Of a stretch of 64,000 nucleotides of DNA, positions 47,331 to 55,106 are shown one piece after another. Source of the stretch: JAGLOK01 sp963677605. Lineage in GTDB: Bacteria; Bacillota; Clostridia; Christensenellales; UMGS416. The notes under the pieces are model-generated. The model did not search any database. It was not told where the DNA came from and worked only from the letters and a program-made list of their open reading frames with translations. Numbering within the stretch: the first letter of the stretch is position 1; each line of letters starts with the position of its first letter. The stretch is from assembly GCA_963677605.2 (NCBI GenBank), contig CAXXDX010000006.1:682001-746000 (forward strand), written 5' to 3'. Both the position numbers and the translations under genes were made by a program.

Positions 47331-47369
47331 TTCAATGCTGTTTTCTTTGCCGAATCATTCGTTTTCTTT
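47331..47369. repeat. Direct repeat, copy upstream of the hydrolase
   Basis: Matches 46171-46209 in the same orientation. It codes for a remnant (KENE, stop, GKENSIE), suggesting that a tandem gene copy was once present and was lost by deletion. Confidence 0.65.
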
Positions 47370-47376
47370 TATTTGC

Positions 47377-47405
47377 TTTATTATGTATTGTCGCCAGTCT
47401 ATAAT
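47377..47405 (+). promoter_or_regulatory. Promoter of the fucosidase gene
   Basis: -35 TTTATT (47377-47382), 17-bp spacer, -10 TATAAT (47400-47405). The -35 is weak, suggesting an activator. Confidence 0.4.
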
Positions 47406-47436
47406 TATCATTAACAACTTTACACAGGAGAAGAAC

Positions 47437-48681
47437 ATGCAAAAAAATATGCCTACCACTATAAAAAAATTCGATGACGGACGCGACTGGTTCTTTGAAA
47501 AAAGGTTCGGTATGTTCATCCACTGGGGAATATATGCTCTCACCGAATGGCACGAACAGGCTCTCTGGCGTCTTAATATGGATGAAACTGAATATGAAAA
47601 TCTAATGCATAGATTCAATCCCACAGCGTTTGATCCCGATTTATGGATAGATGCCGCGGAAAGCGCAGGAATGGAATTTATATGCTTTACCGCAAAACAT
47701 CACGACGGCTTCTGTATGTGGGACAGCAAATACACAGATTATAAAATTACAAACACCCCATATAAAAAAGATATAGTTAAAATGCTTTCAGATGCTTGTT
47801 CAAGAAGAGGAATTGGATTTGGCATATACTATTCACTTCCTGACTGGCACCATCCCAATTATCCCAACATAGGCAGACATCACGAGTTATTCTGGCCGAA
47901 TGCCACAAAAGAAATCAACGAGGAGAAGTATTTGGAATGTGTGCAAAACCAAGTTCGTGAGCTGTGTGAAAATTACGGTGAAATAAACCAGTTCTTCTGG
48001 GACGTAAATGTTGCAGAGTACTATAAACCTGAAATTAATGAAATGATAAGAAAATTACAGCCTAGTGCAATAATTAACGACAGAGGCCCGAGTATCGGGG
48101 ACTATACTACTCCCGAAAGAGAAATACCTTCAGGAGGTTCATTTAAAGCTCACGTTATGGCAGTCAACTCCGTTGGCAGAGAAAGCTGGGGCTACCGAAA
48201 AGGCGAAGATTATTATACACCAAAATTTTTAATGCAAAGCATAGGTAAAATACTTGCAATGCGCGGAAACTATATGCTTAATGTCGGCCCTATGCCAAAC
48301 GGAATTATTGATAACAAAAGCCTTGAAATACTAAATAAAATTGGAATTTGGTATAAAACCGTCAGAGAAGCTTACAAAGATACTTATTCTATAAATCATT
48401 TATTTGATTCAAGTTTATTAGAAAATGATGATATTTTTTTCACTGCAAAAGATAAATGTATATACATAAACATACTAAAAGATTTAACTTCAAACGGATT
48501 ATGTTTATATCCTTTTGACAAAAAACCTAAGAAAACCATTCTGCTTAACAATAATCAGGACCTCGAAACAGCAGTTGATATTATTCCGACTCAATATAAG
48601 AATAAGCCTTCGCTTAGGATAATGAATATTCCTATTGACAGATTTTATAGCGAACCAATTGTTATCAGAATGGATTTTTGA
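47437..48681 (+). CDS. GH29 alpha-L-fucosidase, cytoplasmic
   Basis: A protein of 414 residues. The ATG at 47437 has AGGAGAAG just upstream; the longer frame from 47335 is rejected. KRFGMFIHWGIYALTEWHEQ, TAKHHDGFCMWDSKYTDY and LNVGPMPNGII are GH29 signatures. The nucleophile should be Asp189 in FFWDVNVAEYY, a variant of the usual WFDG, so exact substrate preference is uncertain. There is no signal peptide, so it trims fucose from imported oligosaccharides. Divergent from locus 1, ending at copy B of the terminator element. Confidence 0.9.
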   Translation: MQKNMPTTIKKFDDGRDWFFEKRFGMFIHWGIYALTEWHEQALWRLNMDETEYENLMHRFNPTAFDPDLWIDAAESAGMEFICFTAKHHDGFCMWDSKYTDYKITNTPYKKDIVKMLSDACSRRGIGFGIYYSLPDWHHPNYPNIGRHHELFWPNATKEINEEKYLECVQNQVRELCENYGEINQFFWDVNVAEYYKPEINEMIRKLQPSAIINDRGPSIGDYTTPEREIPSGGSFKAHVMAVNSVGRESWGYRKGEDYYTPKFLMQSIGKILAMRGNYMLNVGPMPNGIIDNKSLEILNKIGIWYKTVREAYKDTYSINHLFDSSLLENDDIFFTAKDKCIYINILKDLTSNGLCLYPFDKKPKKTILLNNNQDLETAVDIIPTQYKNKPSLRIMNIPIDRFYSEPIVIRMDF

Positions 48682-48713
48682 TGATTTTAGTAAAAAAATA
48701 AATTCGGTTCGAA

Positions 48714-48811
48714 GCACTACCGCTCCGCCAAAATTTCTGATAGGACAGAATAAATACTTCCTGTTCCATAAAGTTTAAAGCACGTCATATTTAATTGACG
48801 CGCTTTTATCT
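48714..48811. repeat. Intergenic terminator element, copy B
   Basis: GCACTACCGCTCCGCCAAA, then GATAGGACAGAATAA, TTCCTGTTCC, AAAGTTTAAAG and a CACGTCA hairpin. It matches copy A across the whole length and shares AAATTCGG upstream with copy C. Confidence 0.78.
48778..48806. terminator. Bidirectional terminator of copy B
   Basis: AAGCACGTCA pairs with TGACGCGCTT (one mismatch) and is followed by TTATC on the plus strand. It ends both the fucosidase and the locus 2 operon. Confidence 0.7.
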
Positions 48812-48860
48812 TATCACATTATTTTTGCTTCTCAAAAAGCAATGCATTATATATAGTAAA

Positions 48861-50303
48861 TTAGTTCTCTTTCATGCAAAGATGCACAGCAGCGGTTTTA
48901 AACGTCAACGGCAGCGCCAGTATCTTGGGATTATCTCCCACATATTTTTGTGCGTCATTTAGTGCTTCTTCGAATGTAGCTCTGGTTTTCATGCCCATAC
49001 CTCGTGCGATGCCCGGTTCATATGCGCCCACGCAGTAGACTGCGCTGCAGTGTTTTTCCGCCAGATGTCCACAGCTCATCATTGAAAATGCATGGTAAGG
49101 ATGATAGGCATAGTTGTATCTATACGCATCGGTATAGTGCTTTTTCATTGCGAATGCTTCACCGTGTTCAGCCATATCCGGCAGTGTATTGTGATAGTCC
49201 TTCTGGAATAGCTCATATGTCTCTCTGTAGCTGGGAAACTCCTCATCGTGGAAGTACCCATTGCATATGGACGAAAAAATCATGACGCAATTATCTTTCA
49301 TAACGCGCTTATGTCTTATTATCTGAGCGCTTGCCGCCTGCATAATAAATATAGGGTTTGTGCCCATTCCATTTCCGTAGTGAAAATTCTGAGGCATACC
49401 GAATATCATCACGTCATATTTTTCATCCTCGCAGTATGATACATACGTGCGTTTGTCCGCCACTTCCCATGATACCGGCTGCATCTCTTTCGCATACCCC
49501 GCAAATACCGCTATCTGCCTCGATTTCGTGTCCAGCACAGCATCACACATAAAGAACTTCCTTCCCATCTTTTTCTCCATATGCATGCTTATCGTGTCGA
49601 ACTTGCTGCGCATCAGGCTTTTTGAGTTTACTGGCGTGAAATCATCCCTGTGCATTACATGCGGTACATGATGGCTGGCTATAGACCTCCAGTGTGTGAT
49701 GCCTGTGGCGGTATGTTTGTACCCGCCCGAATATCCGCCGTACGGATTGCCCAGAGTATGTCCTATGCATACTGCAAGGTCTGATTCATAAACATATCTG
49801 CTCAAAAGCACAGGGTTATTGTTTTCATCACAGCCTAAGTCTACAAGATTGTCATAGTCCTCACTGTCGTGGTTTATTATCTGGTTCGAGTGCCAGTATT
49901 CGCCAAATAGCTTTTCTCCCAATATATTAAAGATTTCTTTCTTGGTATTTTTCCTGTGCAGTCCGTTGGAGCATATCAAAAGAACATCTTTCTTTTCCAC
50001 GCCCGCTTTAAAGCACTCTTCCAATATAATAGGTATTGATACTTTCCTGTGAGCCGTATCCTGAAAACCACCCTTTACTCTGTCCGGGAATATTATTACC
50101 ACTTTAGAGCCTTTTTTCACAAGCTCGGTTATAGGCTCCATGCCGATAGGATTAAGTATCGCCTTTCTGGTTTCCTCCGCCAGTTTATCTTCGGGTATAT
50201 ATGCAGGGTCCGGCACAGTTTCTCCGGGGATAAATACATCCGTCCTGTCCTCCGGCAGATTAGCCTCCATCAGTCCCTGTCCGTATTCAAAGCTTATTTT
50301 CAT
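48861..50303 (-). CDS. LarA-family (nickel-pincer) racemase/epimerase
   Basis: A protein of 480 residues. The LarA catalytic set is recognisable: His116 (NGLHRKNT), His182 (IGHTLGNP), Lys196 (GYSGGYKH) that would hold the pincer cofactor, and His211/212 (ASHHVPH). Spacing between His182 and Lys196 is about four residues longer than in lactate racemase. Known LarA homologues racemise or epimerise 2-hydroxy acids, including short aldonic acids. AAGGAGCGAGTA precedes the ATG. It is last in locus 2 after homologues of triose-phosphate isomerase, phosphofructokinase and FBP aldolase, so a sugar-acid substrate in that pathway is likely. Genes for the cofactor (larB, larC, larE) are not in this window. 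Confidence 0.82.
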   Translation of the reverse strand: MKISFEYGQGLMEANLPEDRTDVFIPGETVPDPAYIPEDKLAEETRKAILNPIGMEPITELVKKGSKVVIIFPDRVKGGFQDTAHRKVSIPIILEECFKAGVEKKDVLLICSNGLHRKNTKKEIFNILGEKLFGEYWHSNQIINHDSEDYDNLVDLGCDENNNPVLLSRYVYESDLAVCIGHTLGNPYGGYSGGYKHTATGITHWRSIASHHVPHVMHRDDFTPVNSKSLMRSKFDTISMHMEKKMGRKFFMCDAVLDTKSRQIAVFAGYAKEMQPVSWEVADKRTYVSYCEDEKYDVMIFGMPQNFHYGNGMGTNPIFIMQAASAQIIRHKRVMKDNCVMIFSSICNGYFHDEEFPSYRETYELFQKDYHNTLPDMAEHGEAFAMKKHYTDAYRYNYAYHPYHAFSMMSCGHLAEKHCSAVYCVGAYEPGIARGMGMKTRATFEEALNDAQKYVGDNPKILALPLTFKTAAVHLCMKEN

Positions 50304-50313
50304 TACTCGCTCC

Positions 50314-51219
50314 TTACTTGTATGAGTCTATTATGTTCTTTAGCGCTTCGGGCTCGAATTTGGGCGGCACAGTAAATGTGGTAAGCGCCACCAGTCCGCC
50401 ATTTATAGTGTCTATAGATGCTATCATGGGCGCATTTTCTTCCTTTAGCCCCCCGCCGTACACTACAGGTATATCAAAACAGAAGTACTCATTGATGACT
50501 TCTTTTATATATGCCGATACGAATGATATGTATTCTTTCCCGGGCGGTGTTTTCCCGGGGCCTATAGCCCATATAGGTTCATATCCTATTACAAACTTAG
50601 CTTTTCCTATATAGCTATCTATGCCTTTTAGGTTGCTCAAAAGCTGCGCTCTCAATACCTCTTTTACGTTTTCATACTGCTCAGCCTGTGTGCCCCCGCC
50701 TTTTTCCTCTGCTGTTTCACCCACGCAAAGCAATATGTTTATATCGCGGTTTAGTGCGCACAGCACCTGCTCATTCAGCATCTCATCCACTGCTTGGGCC
50801 ACAGCTTTGGTATCTGTGCTTACACGGCTCATTATTTGCGCTTTATCCCTTCGTTCCTCAGAGTGTCCTAGCATTGACCATGAGCATCCCATGTTTTTTA
50901 CTGCTGAAGCAGGCAGGTTGCATGAAAATGCACCGAAGTTACCACCCTTTGCAGTATCCTGCCTAAAGACACTTTGAGAGCCTATGCTTATTCCCCTAGT
51001 TTCGCTTTCAGTATATGAAGCAAGCTTTTCCGCCGCAGGTATCAGCAGTGATTCAGGAAGTATGTAGCCGACACTTATTCCTTCCAGCTTCCCCAGCTCG
51101 TTTGATACGCTCTCGTCTATTACCCACTCTATCCAGCGCTTGGGATTTACATCCGGGCATATACCGCCATAGCTTTCAGGTACGTCAAAGCGCTTTAGAT
51201 TTACAAATATATATTTCAT
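50314..51219 (-). CDS. Triose-phosphate isomerase paralogue with altered phosphate site
   Basis: A protein of 301 residues, about 50 longer than ordinary enzymes. The catalytic residues are kept: Asn7/Lys9 (VNLKRF), His119 (LGHSEER) and Glu214 (GYEPIWAIGPGKTP). The phosphate-gripping loops differ: YGGS becomes YGGG (254-257), and the GG near the end (normally GALVGGASL) reads GGLVALTTF. The substrate may therefore carry the phosphate differently, or not at all. Insertions are at ~10-50 and ~70-100. CGGAG precedes the ATG. It lies 14 bp after the kinase gene and 10 bp before larA-like. It is most likely an isomerase for a four- or five-carbon sugar phosphate; this is inference. Confidence 0.85.
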   Translation of the reverse strand: MKYIFVNLKRFDVPESYGGICPDVNPKRWIEWVIDESVSNELGKLEGISVGYILPESLLIPAAEKLASYTESETRGISIGSQSVFRQDTAKGGNFGAFSCNLPASAVKNMGCSWSMLGHSEERRDKAQIMSRVSTDTKAVAQAVDEMLNEQVLCALNRDINILLCVGETAEEKGGGTQAEQYENVKEVLRAQLLSNLKGIDSYIGKAKFVIGYEPIWAIGPGKTPPGKEYISFVSAYIKEVINEYFCFDIPVVYGGGLKEENAPMIASIDTINGGLVALTTFTVPPKFEPEALKNIIDSYK

Positions 51220-51233
51220 GTATAATTACTCCG

Positions 51234-52391
51234 TTAATATCGAATAAAGTTTGCGTATTCGGGTAAATCGCCGCCAATCAGAGGCTCTGCATAATCTATA
51301 AATTTATCAGTAACATTGTTTCCTTTTTCATTTATGTATTCGCTGGGCATTCTTTTTTCAGCCATCATGACCTGCTGTATCGGAACAGAAAAATGTTCTG
51401 TTAAATAATTTTTTGAATTTACTCTTTTGAGCCCGACCATTTCTCCGGAAGTCCCCTGGCTCAGCAATCGCACCGAATGTTCACCCAGCATAATTGCTTC
51501 AGCTCTATCAACTTCAGATATCCATTTCACAGATGCTCTACCTGCGATTCCTGGCTTTTCACTGCGCGCTTTTATCCCCAATCTACTTATCACCAGCTGC
51601 GCTAAGTGTGTGCCTACATCACCAAAATAAGTTGCTCTGTCCGTTTTAAATATTGGTTTAGCGATAGGCTGTCCATCTGCTTTTTTAAGCCCTTCACTGG
51701 CGACTACTACCACACCGCCTTTTTCTCTCGATATTTTTTCCACATCAGATAAAAAAATCTCTTCATCAAATATCTTTTCGGGTAAATATATTAAATCCGG
51801 TGCATAACCTTTGCTTCTGCCCAATGCAGAAGACGCCGCTATCCACCCCACATTGCGCCCCATTGATTCTATTATAGATACATGTATAGGCATCCCCTTT
51901 ATATCCTGGGTTATTTCCCCTACGGTTCCGGTCATATAGCGGGCTGCGCTTCCATAGCCCGGGCTGTGGTCTATAGCGGTTAAATCATTATCCACGGTTT
52001 TAGGTATTCCGATTATCTGAAATTTCCCACGAGCAAACTCGTAAAGCCTGCCGCATGTATCCATTGTGCCGTTCCCGCCGTTAAAGATTATCTTATCAAA
52101 TCCGTGGCTTTCTGCGATTTGGACCATACGTTTATATTCCGCTTCATATATAGGCCATCTCGATGTGCCTATTGCAGTTCCCGGTGTGTTTAAAAGCAAT
52201 GAGAGTTTTTTCTCATCTAAAGTATCAAGCCGCACAAATCTTTCTTGCAAAAACCCTTGTGTCCCAAAGATTGCCCCATAAACGCCATCAATATCCTTGT
52301 ACTTTTTCGCTTCCTTTATTACTCCATATAGAGAGCAATTAATCACGGGCGTCGGACCCCCTCCATGTACTACGAGCACTTTACCTTTCAC
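51234..52391 (-). CDS. Phosphofructokinase-family sugar-phosphate kinase
   Basis: A protein of 385 residues, starting at GTG 52391; the ribosome site GAGGTGAG overlaps the stop of the aldolase gene. GGPTPVINCS and IPKTVDNDL (Lys131, catalytic Asp134, Asp136) are of the PPi-type pattern (Lys after Pro), while the other discriminating segment reads GGNGTMD (105-111), not GGDDT (PPi) or GGDGS (ATP); the usual Asp of this loop is Asn. ESMGRNVGWIA is the substrate loop. It phosphorylates a sugar phosphate at C1, using ATP or pyrophosphate; donor and substrate cannot be settled by eye. It lies between aldolase and isomerase homologues, 4 bp and 14 bp away. Confidence 0.85.
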   Translation of the reverse strand: MKGKVLVVHGGGPTPVINCSLYGVIKEAKKYKDIDGVYGAIFGTQGFLQERFVRLDTLDEKKLSLLLNTPGTAIGTSRWPIYEAEYKRMVQIAESHGFDKIIFNGGNGTMDTCGRLYEFARGKFQIIGIPKTVDNDLTAIDHSPGYGSAARYMTGTVGEITQDIKGMPIHVSIIESMGRNVGWIAASSALGRSKGYAPDLIYLPEKIFDEEIFLSDVEKISREKGGVVVVASEGLKKADGQPIAKPIFKTDRATYFGDVGTHLAQLVISRLGIKARSEKPGIAGRASVKWISEVDRAEAIMLGEHSVRLLSQGTSGEMVGLKRVNSKNYLTEHFSVPIQQVMMAEKRMPSEYINEKGNNVTDKFIDYAEPLIGGDLPEYANFIRY

Positions 52392-52395
52392 ATGC

Positions 52396-53484
52396 TCACC
52401 TCAATTTTCCTTGAAAAACAGGTATTGTTCTTTCACATATATTGAAAACCGCTTTTTCCATAAGCTTCTCTATTATCTCTATCTCCCCATCTTTTTTACA
52501 GGGCACTATTAATTTCCCCATAACAGGGGCTAAAAATACCCGGGGGTCAAATAAAGAACGGTTCTCATTCAATATTTTTTTAACCTCGGCAAGATTTCCC
52601 GTCATTTTCTCATTTGCCGCAAAATACTTCCTGAATTCCAATGTTGTCGCAAGCCTTATGTCTGTATCGATATTTATCTTGCAAATACCGGCATCCACAG
52701 CTTTTGAGATTTGCTCAAGTGATATGCCACCTGGGTTTTTAATATCTCCCCCAAGAGAGTTTATTTCCTCCACTATATCGCCCGGGACATTAGACGAACC
52801 ATGTGATACCAGAGGGCAATTCACATTGTTTTTAAGAAATACTTCTTTTATATCTTTTACAATGTCCGTTTTAAGCTTTACGTTTTTCCCTTTATTTGCA
52901 CCATGCTGAGTCCCATAAGATATCGCTAAGCAATCAACCTTTGTCTCCCTCACAAAGTCAAGTGCCTGATTTGGATTGGTAAAACTGGAAAAATCCGACT
53001 GCACATTGTCTTCCACACCTCTCAACACACCCAATTCCGCCTCAATGCTGGCACCCTTTTCATGCGCCATATACGCTGCTTTTTTAGTATTTATCACATT
53101 TTCTTCATACGCTAGATGTGAGCCGTCATACATAACCGAAGTAAACCCGGCATCTATTACATTTTCTATAGATTCCAGACTCTTGCCATGGTCTAAATGC
53201 AGGCATATGTCAATAGAAGAGTTGGATGCCGCGCCTATTAGCTTATCCGCGGCTCTTTTCGCACCCAGCTTTCTTTCATCGGTGCTCGAATTCATGAAAT
53301 CTGAGCTTCCGCCCAAAAATCCATTCGCAGGGTCGGCCACCTGTATGATAAGCGATGAACCGTATTTCTCATGGGCTTTTATCAGAGCATCTATCTGGCA
53401 GAGAGCATATACATTATATGCACCGTAAGCGGTGTTAGATTTTGAAGCTTTATGTAATATTTTATTTATATTTACTATTCCCAT
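52396..53484 (-). CDS. Class II fructose-bisphosphate-type aldolase
   Basis: A protein of 362 residues. Zinc and metal ligands are in CLHLDHGKS (His96, Asp98, His99), the later TQHGANKG and VSHGSSNVP segments; KINIDTDIRLATT is the C-terminal substrate motif. HGSS...GGDIK and NIDTD resemble the CbbA subgroup, which cleaves fructose- or sedoheptulose-bisphosphate, more than FbaA of Bacillus. AAAGGA precedes the ATG. Insertion ~50-75 (DPANGFLGGSSDF) is unlike plain FBP aldolases I know. It probably splits the bisphosphate made by the next gene into two triose phosphates. Confidence 0.88.
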   Translation of the reverse strand: MGIVNINKILHKASKSNTAYGAYNVYALCQIDALIKAHEKYGSSLIIQVADPANGFLGGSSDFMNSSTDERKLGAKRAADKLIGAASNSSIDICLHLDHGKSLESIENVIDAGFTSVMYDGSHLAYEENVINTKKAAYMAHEKGASIEAELGVLRGVEDNVQSDFSSFTNPNQALDFVRETKVDCLAISYGTQHGANKGKNVKLKTDIVKDIKEVFLKNNVNCPLVSHGSSNVPGDIVEEINSLGGDIKNPGGISLEQISKAVDAGICKINIDTDIRLATTLEFRKYFAANEKMTGNLAEVKKILNENRSLFDPRVFLAPVMGKLIVPCKKDGEIEIIEKLMEKAVFNICERTIPVFQGKLR

Positions 53485-53557
53485 TATTTATTCCTTTGGT
53501 TAGTATATTGTCTTAATAAGGTATTTAATGAACTACATCTATGTGATGACTATGTGA

Positions 53558-55051
53558 CTATTTCCTAAATGTAGCTTCCGGCTCCAACGGCTGTATCAAA
53601 ATATTCTTTATGGATGCGCATCCGTCTTTTGTCACAAAAGCTATTTGTCCTTTGTTAGAGTGTGCGTCAAATGATGTAGTATATATATGATTTTCGTTCA
53701 AATACCAGTCGCAGCTTTCAGAGCGCACTACTATATTTAACGATATGGAATCCATATCAATATTATCACCGAACCTATAATCATAAGTTTTCTTTGTGAT
53801 ATCCAGACCGAATAATATATATGATTTAGTGTGACATTCACCTATTCTGAGAAGTCTTTTGTTATAATCGGCCTCGCATATTATCCCGGTTTGTTCTTTT
53901 GATACCCGCAGACATACACCCGCTTTTAAAGCATTGTCATTTATAATCTCAAAGCTTATTTGGAAGTCATCGTATTCGTTAGTGCTTAAAGCTACGGCCG
54001 GACTTCTTTTTTCACCAAGCTTAATATCATCCGATATATTTACACTCATCCATTTGTACAAAGACTTAAAATCCGACAAATCACTTTGAGGTTTGCCATG
54101 ATATATTTTTTCTATACCTTTCCAAAGCTTTAGATAAATATCTCCTTTAGCATCAAAATAAACTTTTTTAGGAATCCCAAATGCCGATTTTGTCGCGGAT
54201 ATATGGTGGAAATATAAAGCTTCTCCATTTACTTTTATTATCCGCCCGACATATGCATCCCCGGGAGCCAAAACATTATTTGAGTCAAATACAAAGCCCG
54301 TATTTCTATCTTCTGACTTCATATAATATGTTGCCATATTCAAATGCTCATAATTTTTATGGTATATCATATCCGTTTCAAATCCAAAGCTTGAACAAAA
54401 TACAAGGTAGTCAAACTCATCCCTGGAAAATCTTGAAGGCACTTCCGCCTCCTGAATAGGATATGTATGAGCCAAGAGCTCCGTCATTTCCCACTTTTTA
54501 AGGTCTTTTGAAACCGCTCTGCCTATAGCTCCCCTGCTATAGTGATGTCCCTCATTTTCCCTTGCACAGAAAATAGCTTCGTACATTCCGTCTTCCATCT
54601 TATATATTGAGGCATCCCTGCCTGCAACATAGCCGCTTAGTGTCTCCTTCGGGTCATTTTCATATGGCGATCCGGGCACTATTACAGGGTTTTCTTCAAA
54701 CGGAACCCAATCATATAAATCTTTAGAATACGCTATCCCATTAACTTGGACACCACCAACAGAGTGTCCGTAGGTCATATAAAAACCATCGCCTTCATTA
54801 TAAAAAATGTTTCCTGTCAGAGTTCTCGGGTTGCTGTTCCACTTCCCTTCATCCTCGGAAAACATTTTTAAATTCTCTTTCGTTTCCCAATGCAGGCAAT
54901 CACGGCTTACGGCATGCCCTATATAGTTTCTTTTTATCCCGCTTCCATCCCACCAATCACGGCAAAGATGAAAAAGATGAAGTTCATCTTCAAAATATAT
55001 AAGCCAACAGTCCCACAGCTCCATTTTTTCATTTGGTGTACGATAATTCAT
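53558..55051 (-). CDS. GH32/GH43-superfamily five-blade propeller protein
   Basis: A protein of 497 residues without signal peptide. Five-blade propeller of the GH32/GH68/GH43 group: ELWDCWLIYFEDELHLFHL holds the position of the nucleophile Asp, AGRDASIYK the RDP-like transition-state Asp, and AEVPSRF a candidate acid Glu; ISRD/AVSRDCLHWE and SKDLYDWVPFE are blade motifs. The C-terminal ~170 residues are a lectin-like sandwich (FQISFEIINDNALKAGVCLRV). The family hydrolyses fructans, sucrose or furanosides. The WD...W segment differs from the canonical WMNDPNG, so the exact specificity is unknown. It is the first catabolic gene after the binding protein, so it probably acts on the sugar imported by locus 2. 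Confidence 0.78.
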   Translation of the reverse strand: MNYRTPNEKMELWDCWLIYFEDELHLFHLCRDWWDGSGIKRNYIGHAVSRDCLHWETKENLKMFSEDEGKWNSNPRTLTGNIFYNEGDGFYMTYGHSVGGVQVNGIAYSKDLYDWVPFEENPVIVPGSPYENDPKETLSGYVAGRDASIYKMEDGMYEAIFCARENEGHHYSRGAIGRAVSKDLKKWEMTELLAHTYPIQEAEVPSRFSRDEFDYLVFCSSFGFETDMIYHKNYEHLNMATYYMKSEDRNTGFVFDSNNVLAPGDAYVGRIIKVNGEALYFHHISATKSAFGIPKKVYFDAKGDIYLKLWKGIEKIYHGKPQSDLSDFKSLYKWMSVNISDDIKLGEKRSPAVALSTNEYDDFQISFEIINDNALKAGVCLRVSKEQTGIICEADYNKRLLRIGECHTKSYILFGLDITKKTYDYRFGDNIDMDSISLNIVVRSESCDWYLNENHIYTTSFDAHSNKGQIAFVTKDGCASIKNILIQPLEPEATFRK

Positions 55052-55073
55052 ATCATTCCTTTGTTTTTAGATT

Positions 55074-55098
55074 AGAGAGCGGCTTAAAGCCGCTCTCT
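55074..55098 (-). terminator. Post-binding-protein hairpin, locus 2
   Basis: AGAGAGCGGC-TTAAA-GCCGCTCTCT: a perfect 10-bp stem just past the stop of the binding-lipoprotein gene, without a T-run. Same position as the hairpin in locus 1, suggesting an mRNA-stability or partial-terminator role. Confidence 0.6.
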
Positions 55099-55106
55099 GA
55101 TATCAT

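Noticed and set aside
47335..47436. Extended N-terminus for the fucosidase
   Set aside because: It has no ribosome site, crosses the promoter and the repeat, and the GH29 fold starts normally after the ATG at 47437.
48714..48735. tRNA-like string (GGCGGAGCGGTAG on the minus strand) in the terminator element
   Set aside because: No cloverleaf, anticodon arm or CCA-end can be drawn around it in any copy.
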